DNA of 64,000 nucleotides from contig CACFCB010000001.1 of NCBI GenBank assembly GCA_902564695.1, forward strand, positions 62,001 to 126,000. Reading direction: 5' to 3'. Position numbers and translations under genes: made by a program. How positions within the stretch are numbered: the stretch's first letter is position 1; each line of letters begins with the position of its first letter. Positions 24,385 to 32,713 of the stretch are shown here, in pieces. Under the pieces are notes generated by a model that did not search any database, was not told where the DNA came from, and worked only from the letters and a program-made list of their open reading frames with translations. Origin of the DNA: an uncultured Prochlorococcus sp. (GTDB taxonomy: Bacteria; Cyanobacteriota; Cyanobacteriia; PCC-6307; Cyanobiaceae).

Positions 24385-24765
24385 GTGATTAAAAAAGAGG
24401 GTCCAGGTTGGAGAATAATCAGAGATACATCCCGAGATACTTTCACTACTCTTATTGGTGGGAATAACTGGGCAATAGAGTTGAATCAATCTGAGTGGGA
24501 AAGTTTGGTTGGTGTGGTACTGGATTTGTCTGATCAATATCGAGATGTCAAGGTGCAACTAATGGGGAATGAGGATATAACTATGGAATTGGAGAGATTT
24601 CCTTGGTTGGGTATTTTGAATGGAGATCAATACGGATGGAATCTAAAGTTGATTTTGAGTAATAGTGGGTCGTCAACTCGAGGAGTAGAAATTTTTTGGT
24701 CTAAAAATGTAACTGAATCTGTTACAAATGCAATGAGATCAATGTGGGATTCATGCTTTTTGTGA
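24385..24765 (+). CDS. DUF1818 family protein
   Basis: A 126-residue protein starting with GTG immediately after the rpoZ stop. It matches the cyanobacterial DUF1818 family: KEGPGWRIIRDTSRDTFTTL at the start, then GNNWAIELNQSEWESL, and EIFWSKNVTESVTNAM near the end. It is soluble, with tryptophan-rich beta character. The known plant/cyanobacterial relatives have a Whirly-like fold whose role is not established. Zero spacing to rpoZ argues for co-expression with the transcription machinery. Confidence 0.85.
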   Translation: MIKKEGPGWRIIRDTSRDTFTTLIGGNNWAIELNQSEWESLVGVVLDLSDQYRDVKVQLMGNEDITMELERFPWLGILNGDQYGWNLKLILSNSGSSTRGVEIFWSKNVTESVTNAMRSMWDSCFL

Positions 24766-24825
24766 AAGAACTTAATTAAAAGTTTTTCAATTTTTCCCCA
24801 AAAACAACTCAAGTTAACTCACATG

Positions 24826-24878
24826 TTTTCCACAGCAATCCTTCTGTAAGTTACCCTCCTACTATTCTCTGTGGAAAA
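24826..24878. promoter_or_regulatory. Inverted pair of DnaA-box-like sites
   Basis: TTTTCCACAG at 24826-24835 and its exact reverse complement CTGTGGAAAA at 24869-24878 face each other across 33 bases. TTTTCCACA is the DnaA-box form reported for cyanobacteria. They lie in the 300-base gap between the DUF1818 and DUF2811 genes. The sites are seen; DnaA binding is inference. The rest of the gap (24766-25067) shows no other gene. Confidence 0.5.
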
Positions 24879-25067
24879 AAGTTGAGTTTGGCAATTTAAT
24901 TTCTTTAAATAACAAATTTTTATAGCAAAGATAAGAAATATTTATGCTTTATTTGAAAGACCAGTTGAGTCCTTGATCTGATAATGAGACGCCTCGAGAA
25001 AGCTTTTTTGCTTCTTCGATTTTGAGAGTATTTTTCTAAGAGTATTGCTTTTATCAAAATTTATTTA

Positions 25068-25331
25068 ATGCAAAATATTGATCTTATTTCAGAAAACAAG
25101 TCAACCAAAAGTAAATTTGGTTTAGATTCTGAGGATATAATTAGTTTTCAAACACAAATTCCCAAATCAATTCAAAAAGCCATGAAAGACTATATTGAAG
25201 AACATCCAAATTGGGATCAATATAGGCTTTTACAAGCTGCATTAGCAGGGTTCTTAATTCAAAATGGCATAAGCTCTAGATTAATCACTCGTCTATATAT
25301 AGGTAATATGTTTGGTTCCCGTTCTCTCTGA
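25068..25331 (+). CDS. DUF2811 family protein
   Basis: An 87-residue soluble protein. After a variable N-terminus of about 25 residues, it has the DUF2811 core IPKSIQKAMKDYIEEHPNWD followed by QYRLLQAALAGFLIQNG. The family is small, cyanobacterial and without known function. It ends two bases before the convergent EVE-domain gene, so the transcripts must overlap or end within each other. Confidence 0.8.
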   Translation: MQNIDLISENKSTKSKFGLDSEDIISFQTQIPKSIQKAMKDYIEEHPNWDQYRLLQAALAGFLIQNGISSRLITRLYIGNMFGSRSL

Positions 25332-25332
25332 C

Positions 25333-25806
25333 TTAATCTTTTTTTAGCTTAGCTAGAAGTTCTAGAGCGATATTTATTTGAATTGGCATTATTGATAGCC
25401 TATTACCTTTGCGAACTAAAGTTAATTCCTCAGATGTATAAGTCTCAGATAGTTGTTTTAAAGTCATCATATTTTGAAACTCACAGAGATATTTCGTTTT
25501 TACGCAATCCCAACGAGGATTATTTCTATTTGAATTTTTATCGTAGTACTTAGAATTTTCATCAAATTGATATGGGTCAACTAGTTTAGTCTCAATAATT
25601 TCCATAAGACCGACTATTCCTGGCGGTTTAGTATTTGAATGATAAAAAAAAGCTCGGTCACCAACTTTCATTGATCGCATGAAGTTTCTAGCTTGATAAT
25701 TTCGAATTCCATCCCATAGAGTTTCTATATCATTTTTTAAATCTTTAATACTGTAAACATCTGGTTCACTTTTCATTAGCCAATAGTTGATTTCTTTATC
25801 TGACAT
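25333..25806 (-). CDS. EVE domain-containing protein
   Basis: A 157-residue single-domain protein. INYWLMKSEPDVYSIKDL, LWDGIRNYQARNFMRSMKVG and FFYHSNTKPPGIVGLMEI are the standard landmarks of the EVE fold, which is related to PUA and YTH domains and binds modified nucleobases. Stand-alone EVE proteins are widespread in bacteria and their substrate is mostly unknown. Length is normal for the family. It converges with the DUF2811 gene. Confidence 0.9.
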   Translation of the reverse strand: MSDKEINYWLMKSEPDVYSIKDLKNDIETLWDGIRNYQARNFMRSMKVGDRAFFYHSNTKPPGIVGLMEIIETKLVDPYQFDENSKYYDKNSNRNNPRWDCVKTKYLCEFQNMMTLKQLSETYTSEELTLVRKGNRLSIMPIQINIALELLAKLKKD

Positions 25807-26003
25807 TGATCTTGGGAGAAATACGGAGTTTGAGTAAAGTTTGAGTAAATCAGCTTCTAGTTACTCACATCCTTTCTTTGATTAGGTGAATTCTAACGTA
25901 GATCAATCAGCACAAACAGATCGCACAACACATAAGAAATAAATCTGGATAGCAGTTTTATCTATGTAATCCTTGGCCACGATTTCTCGATTGATTAGCC
26001 AAT

Positions 26004-26102
26004 ATGTTCGCACGTTGGTTACCAGTGAGCAGAATACCAATGAGAGTTGAGGGGGCTGTTCTTTTCATCAGCTTCCTCTTCTCGTTATACGACTACTTTT
26101 AG
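26004..26102 (+). CDS. Possible 32-residue membrane peptide
   Basis: An ATG-started frame of 32 residues: a basic N-terminus (MFARWLPVSRIPMRVE) and one hydrophobic helix (GAVLFISFLFSLYDYF). Its codon use is less AT-rich than that of flanking genes, as in the DUF1651 gene that follows. It sits in the 25807-26281 spacer, which otherwise shows no gene. It could be a genuine small membrane protein, but there is no clear RBS. Confidence 0.4.
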   Translation: MFARWLPVSRIPMRVEGAVLFISFLFSLYDYF

Positions 26103-26281
26103 GTGTATAACTGTCATCTCATTAGTTACGCAAGGCTTTGGATAAGGGAGATATAGCTTGATTTGATAAGTCATCTTTTAACGCTTCGTGCGACCACAGA
26201 GGTTTTGGGACATCAATTGGACAGAAACTGGACACAAAAACACCAAGAATAGTACAATTGTATCAATTGTCAGCTCAAGGG

Positions 26282-26515
26282 ATGAAGCGTGATGGATGGC
26301 TGAAGGAACCGAGTGGGATATGGGTATTGAGGTTTAGATACGACTGGACGAGCTGGGATCAGAATCCTAAAGTCATTGTCGACAAGGGAAGGCTTGAACG
26401 TAACGGTATAGCTCTGCTCAAGAGTCGTAAGAGGATGCGTCGAAACCTAGCGATTCAGTTATGGAAGAACCTTTTAGCTACTGGCTGGCGAAGAATCAGG
26501 CCTCAATGGGAATAG
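26282..26515 (+). CDS. DUF1651-like small protein
   Basis: About 77 residues, with DGWLKEPSGIWVLRFRYDWT followed by SWDQNPKVIV and a basic, tryptophan-rich end (LAIQLWKNLLATGWRRIRPQ). This resembles DUF1651, a picocyanobacterial family of unknown role. The frame opens at a TTG at 26258, but the ATG at 26282 gives the more typical MKRDGW start. Neither has a good RBS. Codon use is less AT-rich than in the core genes, suggesting arrival from another picocyanobacterium or a phage. Confidence 0.65.
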   Translation: MKRDGWLKEPSGIWVLRFRYDWTSWDQNPKVIVDKGRLERNGIALLKSRKRMRRNLAIQLWKNLLATGWRRIRPQWE

Positions 26516-26783
26516 CCACAGAAAAAAGTAATTAAATACTTTAAAAAGCCAACCCACCTTAACCGTAGGGCGTTCATTACCTGTTCATGCTGGGACTGAT
26601 TCAGAAGTTCATAAGTTATGAAAAGACATCAGAGATTATTTGGGTTGCATAAAAGCTCACACAGGCAATTCAACCATTGTTTGATGATTGTGGAGAGGAA
26701 AAGTCACTTGAAGTAGCTTCTAATTAAATATGTACGAAGGCGAATCAAGTACGGTTGAGAGATCTCCATGACCTTGTTTCTGA
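26516..26783. other. Intergenic DNA with possible coding remnants
   Basis: About 270 bases between the DUF1651-like gene and the 3' end of the cyclase gene. Only short frames are seen, for example one ending IQPLFDDCGEEKSLEVASN just before 26728, with no start codon. I see no RNA gene and no hairpin with a T-run. Confidence 0.4.
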
Positions 26784-28544
26784 TTAAAGATCTGGTTCTG
26801 ATTGTGGAATGGTATAAACCAAAGTTTCATCGCTGCATCCTCTCAAAATTCCTTGGTAAACTATTTCCCATTTGTAATTATTGCTGCAGGCATCATGTGT
26901 TTCACTAGATATACATAAAGTTTCTCCAAGCTCTTTCCCTAATGATTCGAGCCTGGAGGCAACGTTTACGGCATCACCAACAATCGTATAGTTCATTCTT
27001 TCATTAGCACCAATATCCCCTACCAACACACGACCTGTATGTATGCCTATTCTGGTAACTAATGGCTTCTCACCATTGTTAATGCGCTTATTATTAAAGG
27101 CACGAATAGCCTTTCTTATTTCAATAGCTGTTGTAATAGCCAAGTCTGCATGATCATTTTGTTCGTCAGGTGCATTCCAGAAGGCCATCAAGGCATCACC
27201 TATGAATTTGTCAACGGTTCCACCGCTTTTCGTGATTGGCATAACGATAGTTTCAAAGTAATCATTTAAGAGACTGGCAAGCTCTTTAGGTTTCATCCCA
27301 TCAGAAATAGATGTATATCCTGCAATATCAGTAAAAAGTATGGACATCTCCCTCTCTTCTGCTTTTATACCTTGACCTTTTGATTCAAGTTGGATTAGCT
27401 GAAGTACAAGCTTCTTTGGAACATATCTTACAAATACTTCTAATCCTTGTAACATCGCTCGAAAAGCTTGCTCTGCAGAATTGAGTTCTTCAAATTGACT
27501 AAGTTGTTCAGACGATATTTTAATATCTAGAGTCCTAACAGCATCAGCGGCATGAGCTAGACGAGATAGAGGCTTTGATATGGATTGCCCCATTATCCAT
27601 GCAACCACAACTGAGATAATAAGAATAAATATGGCTAAACTACTAATAATAATAGCCCTATTAATCATTGGCCCTAATACCACTTGACGAGGAACTGCTG
27701 ATACTGCGTACCAAGCCGTATCTCCTAGATCCTTGATTTCTGCAATAGAAACAAGCCAATTTTTTCCCTCAATATTGATATCTTGAAAATCACTTGTCCC
27801 AGTTGCAATTTTGGAATATACAGCCTTTGCTATCGGATCTTTTAGATCTAAAACTTTTGGAAGGCGATCATAGATTTTATCAGGATCTTGATTAATCATT
27901 GATGGATGGGCTATAACAGCACCTCTACTATCAAAAACAAATATACTTTGATTATCTATGCCCTGATTTTCAGAAAGTGTCGCTGAAAGTGTAGTCAGGC
28001 CGAGATCTATGTATAAATTAGCAATTGCTACCCCCTCTCGATTTAATCGCTTCGTATAAGTAATTACAGGTCGTTTTTCTGTCTCTTCGATGTAAATATC
28101 TTCAAAGCCTTCCCAATCATCTTCGGAATAAGAAGCAAGTTCATATGCCCTATCTTCAATTGTACTTTCCCAAGTCTCTGATTCGACTTCACCCTGCCAA
28201 TCTCCTACCCATACATTGGTTCCGTTTTTAGGTATTAATGTAATGCTATTTAGATATTCCTTATTGTGAGCAAATGACTCAAGCACAGCAATCACATCTC
28301 GGCTTTGAAGGTTTGGCACACTGACGCTAATTACTTCTGAGATTGTGAAAGCATCCTGCTCAATTAACTGTGCAAAATTGTTTACCTCCTCAACAAGTCT
28401 TTTTGTCTGCTGTTCTTGAGCTGAACGAGTAAGCTCAAGAGCAGAGGTGACCCCTCCGAAAATGGATATACTACCGACTAAGCCACCTACTAAGGTTACA
28501 AATATAGCTACTCCACCTGTAAGTATAAAGCGAAGACTTTTCAT
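26784..28544 (-). CDS. Membrane adenylate cyclase: Cache sensor, HAMP, class III catalytic domain
   Basis: A 586-residue sensor-cyclase. One membrane segment lies at residues 7-30, an extracytoplasmic Cache-type sensor at 40-290 (with FVFDSRGAVIAHPS and DTAWYAVSAVPRQ), a second segment at 297-318, HAMP at 319-370 and the cyclase at 398-555. The metal aspartates are Asp406 (FTDIAGYT) and Asp450 (DKFIGDALMAFW). Lys446 and Thr520 (NYTIVGDAVNVASRL) are the adenine-selecting pair, and Asn527 and Arg531 the transition-state pair. Lys plus Thr marks class IIIb, the type reported to respond to bicarbonate or CO2. It is predicted to make cAMP. It stands alone, with no CRP-type receptor in the window. 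Confidence 0.93.
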   Translation of the reverse strand: MKSLRFILTGGVAIFVTLVGGLVGSISIFGGVTSALELTRSAQEQQTKRLVEEVNNFAQLIEQDAFTISEVISVSVPNLQSRDVIAVLESFAHNKEYLNSITLIPKNGTNVWVGDWQGEVESETWESTIEDRAYELASYSEDDWEGFEDIYIEETEKRPVITYTKRLNREGVAIANLYIDLGLTTLSATLSENQGIDNQSIFVFDSRGAVIAHPSMINQDPDKIYDRLPKVLDLKDPIAKAVYSKIATGTSDFQDINIEGKNWLVSIAEIKDLGDTAWYAVSAVPRQVVLGPMINRAIIISSLAIFILIISVVVAWIMGQSISKPLSRLAHAADAVRTLDIKISSEQLSQFEELNSAEQAFRAMLQGLEVFVRYVPKKLVLQLIQLESKGQGIKAEEREMSILFTDIAGYTSISDGMKPKELASLLNDYFETIVMPITKSGGTVDKFIGDALMAFWNAPDEQNDHADLAITTAIEIRKAIRAFNNKRINNGEKPLVTRIGIHTGRVLVGDIGANERMNYTIVGDAVNVASRLESLGKELGETLCISSETHDACSNNYKWEIVYQGILRGCSDETLVYTIPQSEPDL

Positions 28545-29140
28545 AGAATGATTTTATAATTCAAGACATAACAAGAGCATAACTTACTTCTTATAATTTC
28601 TTCTTAATAAGTAAAGTGTATTCCAATGGTCCACGCTTAAATGTTGTGTTTTTACAGATTTATCGCCTGAAGTGTGGATTTGAAACTTGCATTTTTTCTC
28701 TTTAGAGTGACTCCGTTTACTCTCAATCAGCATTTCAGGGGCATTTTAAGAAGAGATTGTGGAAGTTCATTTTATTTAGAGGCGTGCTCTATAGTAAATA
28801 TCTACCTCTGCAAGGCTTCTTCGAGTATTGTTGATCCAAAGATCTATTTTTCTTTACTTTATCTAATCAGGATTGGAAAAATAAAAATTTTGTAAACCTA
28901 TAGATCATAACCAGAAAATTATTGTAACTCTCAACAATGATCATTTATTTACCCACAATATCTTTGTAAGTAATGTTTTTATAAGTGATTAGACGTTAGT
29001 CCACTTTTGAGAGAATAGCTACTGATAGAAAGGTGGCTCATCTTTCTTCAAGGAATTCGACTTTTTTATGACTACTTTCTTGAGGGGTATATAGGAGACG
29101 TCTATATACCAGCTGTATTATTAGCTGATTTAATAGACTC
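28545..29140. other. Intergenic region between the cyclase gene and the aap operon end
   Basis: About 600 AT-rich bases that hold the upstream region of the cyclase gene (its start is at 28544) and the 3' flank of the flavoprotein gene. A GTG-started plus-strand frame at 28674-28895 lacks an RBS and protein-like composition and was not called. A perfect inverted repeat is listed separately. Confidence 0.5.
29086..29110. repeat. Perfect inverted repeat, 9-base arms
   Basis: GGTATATAG (29086-29094) and CTATATACC (29102-29110) pair around the seven-base loop gagacgt, about 30 bases after the flavoprotein stop. No T-run follows on either strand, so a classic terminator is not supported. It could be an mRNA end structure of the aap operon. 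Confidence 0.4.
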
Positions 29141-30901
29141 TTATTCAAGTAATTTGTCTTTAAAATCTTGAACTCTTTTTGATTGAACAACAATCTCTTG
29201 AAGATCTTTTCTCAAAGGAGGAATATTTCTTCTGATAATTTCTAAATCATAAGTCTGTTTTTTTAACTTAACGTGATAATTACATTTTTCGGATTCATTT
29301 AATTCTGGAAAGTCACTTCTTTGATGTGAGCCTCTACTTTCCTTTCTGCTTAATGATGAACGTATTGTTGCTATTGCAGAAATGACTGAAGATTCTAAAT
29401 CAAAGACTTGAATCAGGTCATTACAATTGTGATCGTCAATTCTTACATTAACGTCTTTAATCATATCCTTGATTTCTATAATTTTTTTTAGACCTATTTC
29501 TAATGATTTTTGGTTTTTCATTACACCACAATGTTCCCACATGATTTGACTTAATTGATATTGCAGAGGCTGTGCTAAATCTGACCCTTTATTTATAAAT
29601 TTATTGATATTTTCATGAGCATTTTTAATAGATATCGTAGACCTTGCTTGTTCTTTTAATTGCTTTGAATAAGTGACGCTAGCAATCCCAGCTTTTTTTC
29701 CGAAAATTAAAATTTCTGCTAATGAATTTCCTCCTAAACGATTGGCTCCATGCAGTCCACTAGCTACTTCACCTGCAGCATATAAACCTTTTATTGATTT
29801 ACAGTTATGCTCTTCGGGGCAGACGACAATGCCACCCATTGAATAGTGTGCCGTTGGTGCAACTTCCATAGGTTCCTTTGAAATATCAAGCATTTGCGTA
29901 TCTAAAAATTGCCGATAAATGCTTGGAATTTTCTGCATTATGAATTCTTTGCTCTTATGACTAATATCTAGAAAAACACCTCCATTAGGGGTACCTCGAC
30001 CTTCAGCAATTTCTGTATAATTTGCTATCGCAACTCTATCTCTAGTGGAAAGCTCCATTCTCTTTTTATCATAATTAACCATAAATCTTTCTCCTTTGTT
30101 ATTTAAAAGCTTTCCACCTTCTCCGCGCACAGCTTCTGTAACTAATGTTCCCGCGATTTCCTTAGGAAAAAGCATCCCCGAAGGATGAAATTGAACCATT
30201 TCCATATCTCTTAACTCGCAACCGGCTTTTAGACCTAGATAAAAGCCATCACCTGTATTTTCTTTTTTTCTAGAAGAACTTTTTTCCCAAATTCTTGTAT
30301 GACCACCAGTGCATAGTATAACTGCATCAGCCAAATGAACTGTTCTCTCAGCTGTTGTAGTATCGAATGACATCGCCCCAAAACAAACATTGTCTCTAAT
30401 AAGTAGTTCAGTCACATATTGATTGTCGTGAATTGGGATTTTTAAATACTCTGCCTTTTTTAGAAGTGTTTTTAAAATAGATAAACCTGTGAAATCACCT
30501 GAATAACAAGTTCTTCTGTATGTATGGGCTCCAAAAAATCTTTGATCTAGATTTCCATTTTTTAATTTTTCAAAATTTGCACCCCACATATCTATTTCTT
30601 TCACAATGGATGGGGATTCTTTAGCCATTATCTCAATTTGTGATGCGTCCCCAATTCCATATCCTTCTATATAAGTATCTGCAAAATGTTGTTTCCAAGA
30701 GTCTTCAGGATCGACATTCCCAAAAGCTGCATTAATACCTCCTGCGGCTAGAACAGTATGTGAATCTGTTTTGATTCGTTTTCCAAGAACTGATACTTGA
30801 AGTCCCTGAATTTTGACTTCTATTGCTGCTCTTAAACCTGCGCCTCCACATCCAATTACTAGAACATTGGAAATTTGAGTTGTATGGTGGTTGTTTTGCA
30901 T
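29141..30901 (-). CDS. SdhA/FrdA/NadB-type flavoprotein at the end of the aap operon
   Basis: A 586-residue FAD enzyme. The dinucleotide fold is GCGGAGLRAA (residues 18-27), and His48 in SHTVLAAGG matches the histidine that links FAD covalently in SdhA/FrdA. His239 (QFHPSGM), Glu256 and Arg259 (TEAVRGEGG) and Arg287 (STRDRVA) are the fumarate/succinate active-site set. GLYAAGEVASGLHGANRLGG and ESRGSHQRSDFP complete the family pattern. It begins 22 bases after the aapP stop, so it is transcribed with an amino-acid importer. No iron-sulfur or membrane subunit is nearby. Succinate dehydrogenase, fumarate reductase or an amino-acid oxidase related to aspartate oxidase are all possible. Confidence 0.85.
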   Translation of the reverse strand: MQNNHHTTQISNVLVIGCGGAGLRAAIEVKIQGLQVSVLGKRIKTDSHTVLAAGGINAAFGNVDPEDSWKQHFADTYIEGYGIGDASQIEIMAKESPSIVKEIDMWGANFEKLKNGNLDQRFFGAHTYRRTCYSGDFTGLSILKTLLKKAEYLKIPIHDNQYVTELLIRDNVCFGAMSFDTTTAERTVHLADAVILCTGGHTRIWEKSSSRKKENTGDGFYLGLKAGCELRDMEMVQFHPSGMLFPKEIAGTLVTEAVRGEGGKLLNNKGERFMVNYDKKRMELSTRDRVAIANYTEIAEGRGTPNGGVFLDISHKSKEFIMQKIPSIYRQFLDTQMLDISKEPMEVAPTAHYSMGGIVVCPEEHNCKSIKGLYAAGEVASGLHGANRLGGNSLAEILIFGKKAGIASVTYSKQLKEQARSTISIKNAHENINKFINKGSDLAQPLQYQLSQIMWEHCGVMKNQKSLEIGLKKIIEIKDMIKDVNVRIDDHNCNDLIQVFDLESSVISAIATIRSSLSRKESRGSHQRSDFPELNESEKCNYHVKLKKQTYDLEIIRRNIPPLRKDLQEIVVQSKRVQDFKDKLLE

Positions 30902-30923
30902 TAAATCATCTTTAGAAAAGAAT

Positions 30924-31670
30924 TTAATATTTGTCGAGTTGATTTAGAAATTTTCTACTTCTCTCATGTTTTGCATTAGAAAAGAAAATATCTGGAGTAG
31001 ATGTTTCTATGACTTTCCCCGAATCCATAAACAGTACTTGATCACTTACCTCTTTAGCGAAACCAATTTCATGTGTTACTACAACCATCGTCATTCCTTG
31101 TTCAGCCAGTCTTCTCATTGCATCGAGTACTTCATTAATTCGTTCTGGGTCTAGTGCACTAGTGGGTTCATCGAATAATAATAATTCAGGCTTTAGAGCA
31201 AGAGCTCTTGCTATCGCTACTCGTTGCTGCTCTCCACCGCTAAGTTGACTTGGGTATTTCCTTGCGTGGGAATCTATTCCCATTTGATTTAAGAGATACA
31301 TTCCATATTCTTCAGCATCAATTTTCCGACGTTTTTGTACATGGATGGGAGCAAGAGTGATATTTTCCAAGATTGATAAATGAGGAAACAAATTAAATTG
31401 TTGAAAAACCATACCCACTCTTTTTCTTATCCTCTGGATTTTTTGTTCATCATGGGTTGAATCAATTTTGATTCCTAAAACATTTAGCTCTCCTTTGTCG
31501 AAATTTTCAAGACCATTAAAAGTACGAATAAGAGTACTTTTCCCTGACCCTGAGGGACCCATCACAACAAGAACTCTTCCTTGATTTAATTCAAGAGAAA
31601 CATTGTCAAGTGCTCTTGATCCTTTTGTATACGATTTTATGAGATTCTTAGCAATAAGAACAGGCTTCAT
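30924..31670 (-). CDS. aapP: Amino-acid ABC transporter ATPase
   Basis: A 248-residue ABC ATPase of the polar amino-acid family. Walker A GPSGSGKST is at residues 38-46, the Q-loop in VGMVFQQFNLFPHLSILEN, the signature is LSGGEQQRVAIARAL, Walker B LLLFDEPTSALDP and the switch histidine in VVVTHEIGFAKEV. It energises the AapQ/AapM permease pair. Its start overlaps the aapM stop by four bases. The family is GlnQ/AapP; the operon context with two long permeases favours the general L-amino-acid (Aap) type. Confidence 0.93.
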   Translation of the reverse strand: MKPVLIAKNLIKSYTKGSRALDNVSLELNQGRVLVVMGPSGSGKSTLIRTFNGLENFDKGELNVLGIKIDSTHDEQKIQRIRKRVGMVFQQFNLFPHLSILENITLAPIHVQKRRKIDAEEYGMYLLNQMGIDSHARKYPSQLSGGEQQRVAIARALALKPELLLFDEPTSALDPERINEVLDAMRRLAEQGMTMVVVTHEIGFAKEVSDQVLFMDSGKVIETSTPDIFFSNAKHERSRKFLNQLDKY

Positions 31671-32710
31671 AACTTTTGAAAATTTGTTTTATTAATTGTC
31701 ATTCTTTGTTCAAGATGTCGTGCAAGTACAGCCATTATTGTACAAACCATCCAATAGACAGATGCTAACCAAACATATACTTCAATATACTGCCCAATAA
31801 ATTCTGGATTAGCTAGGATACTTCTTCCCACACCTAGTAATTCTACTAATCCTAAAATAGCCATTAAAGATGTATTTTGAAAAAGACCTATTGCTTGATT
31901 CGTCAAAGATGGTAATGCAATACGTAATGCTTGGGGTACTAATATAAATCTAATAATTTGTACTTGATTAAGTCCCAAACTATTTGCTGATTCAATTTGA
32001 GTATTTGGAATTGATTGCAATCCACCACGAAGATCCTCCGCAATGTATGCAGAAAGAAATAGAGTAAACGCAAAGATAGCTCTCCAAACACGATCAATTT
32101 CTATTCCCACCGGAAGAAATAAAGGTATAAGCAATTGACCGAAGAAAAGTACAGAAATCAGAGGGATTGCTCTCATTACATCTATATAAATTGAGCTTGA
32201 TTTTTGAATTAATGGTAATGAACTTTGTCGACAAAGTGCTAGAATTATTCCAAGTGGTAAAGATAATAATGCACTAAAGATAGTTAGAAGAAGAGTGAGA
32301 GTTAGTCCCCCCCATTGTCTACTCATTATAGGTGATAAACCGAAACCGCCATAAAGCAAATAAAGACCTAGAGGTATAGTTATTATCCAGGCGAGTAATA
32401 GATTCTTTCTAAGCCATTTCCATTTGGGGCCAAAAAGGGTTAAGAGACTAATGAATAGGAGACAAATCATCCAGGTCGCAGGTCTCCATTGCTGATCCGT
32501 TGGAAAACTTCCAAATGCGTATAAAGGAAGATTTGTTGTTACAACTTCCCAACTAGAATTCAAAGAAAACCATTTATAAATATTAAAAAAAACCAAACTA
32601 ATTATTAGTAATATTACTAAACTCAAAACGGTATTGAATAAATTTGAAAATAATAATTTTCTGACCTTTTGAAACAAAGTGTTAATTGAATCTGAGTTAA
32701 TATTAAACAT
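31667..32710 (-). CDS. aapM: L-amino-acid ABC transporter permease AapM-like
   Basis: A 347-residue inner-membrane permease with about eight hydrophobic segments. The long N-terminal part (residues 1-130, with GSFPTDQQWRPATWM) precedes the conserved core (GGLTLTLLLTIFSALLSLPL), and the EAA loop is in ESANSLGLNQVQIIRFILVP. Long permeases with this N-terminal periplasmic region are the AapM type rather than GlnP. It overlaps aapP and lies three bases after aapQ. Confidence 0.9.
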   Translation of the reverse strand: MFNINSDSINTLFQKVRKLLFSNLFNTVLSLVILLIISLVFFNIYKWFSLNSSWEVVTTNLPLYAFGSFPTDQQWRPATWMICLLFISLLTLFGPKWKWLRKNLLLAWIITIPLGLYLLYGGFGLSPIMSRQWGGLTLTLLLTIFSALLSLPLGIILALCRQSSLPLIQKSSSIYIDVMRAIPLISVLFFGQLLIPLFLPVGIEIDRVWRAIFAFTLFLSAYIAEDLRGGLQSIPNTQIESANSLGLNQVQIIRFILVPQALRIALPSLTNQAIGLFQNTSLMAILGLVELLGVGRSILANPEFIGQYIEVYVWLASVYWMVCTIMAVLARHLEQRMTINKTNFQKL

Positions 32711-32713
32711 TAA

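Noticed and set aside
24766-25067. Replication origin at the DnaA-like boxes
   Set aside because: Only two boxes and no dnaA, dnaN or other replication gene nearby. Picocyanobacterial origins are usually placed near dnaN, so I call only a possible DnaA site.
28674-28895. GTG-started plus-strand frame of 73 residues
   Set aside because: It has no RBS, no family resemblance and a composition like shifted AT-rich DNA. I treat it as chance.
29141-30901. Firm call as L-aspartate oxidase NadB or as succinate dehydrogenase
   Set aside because: Active-site residues are shared by SdhA, FrdA and NadB and no partner subunit is present, so only the superfamily is supported.
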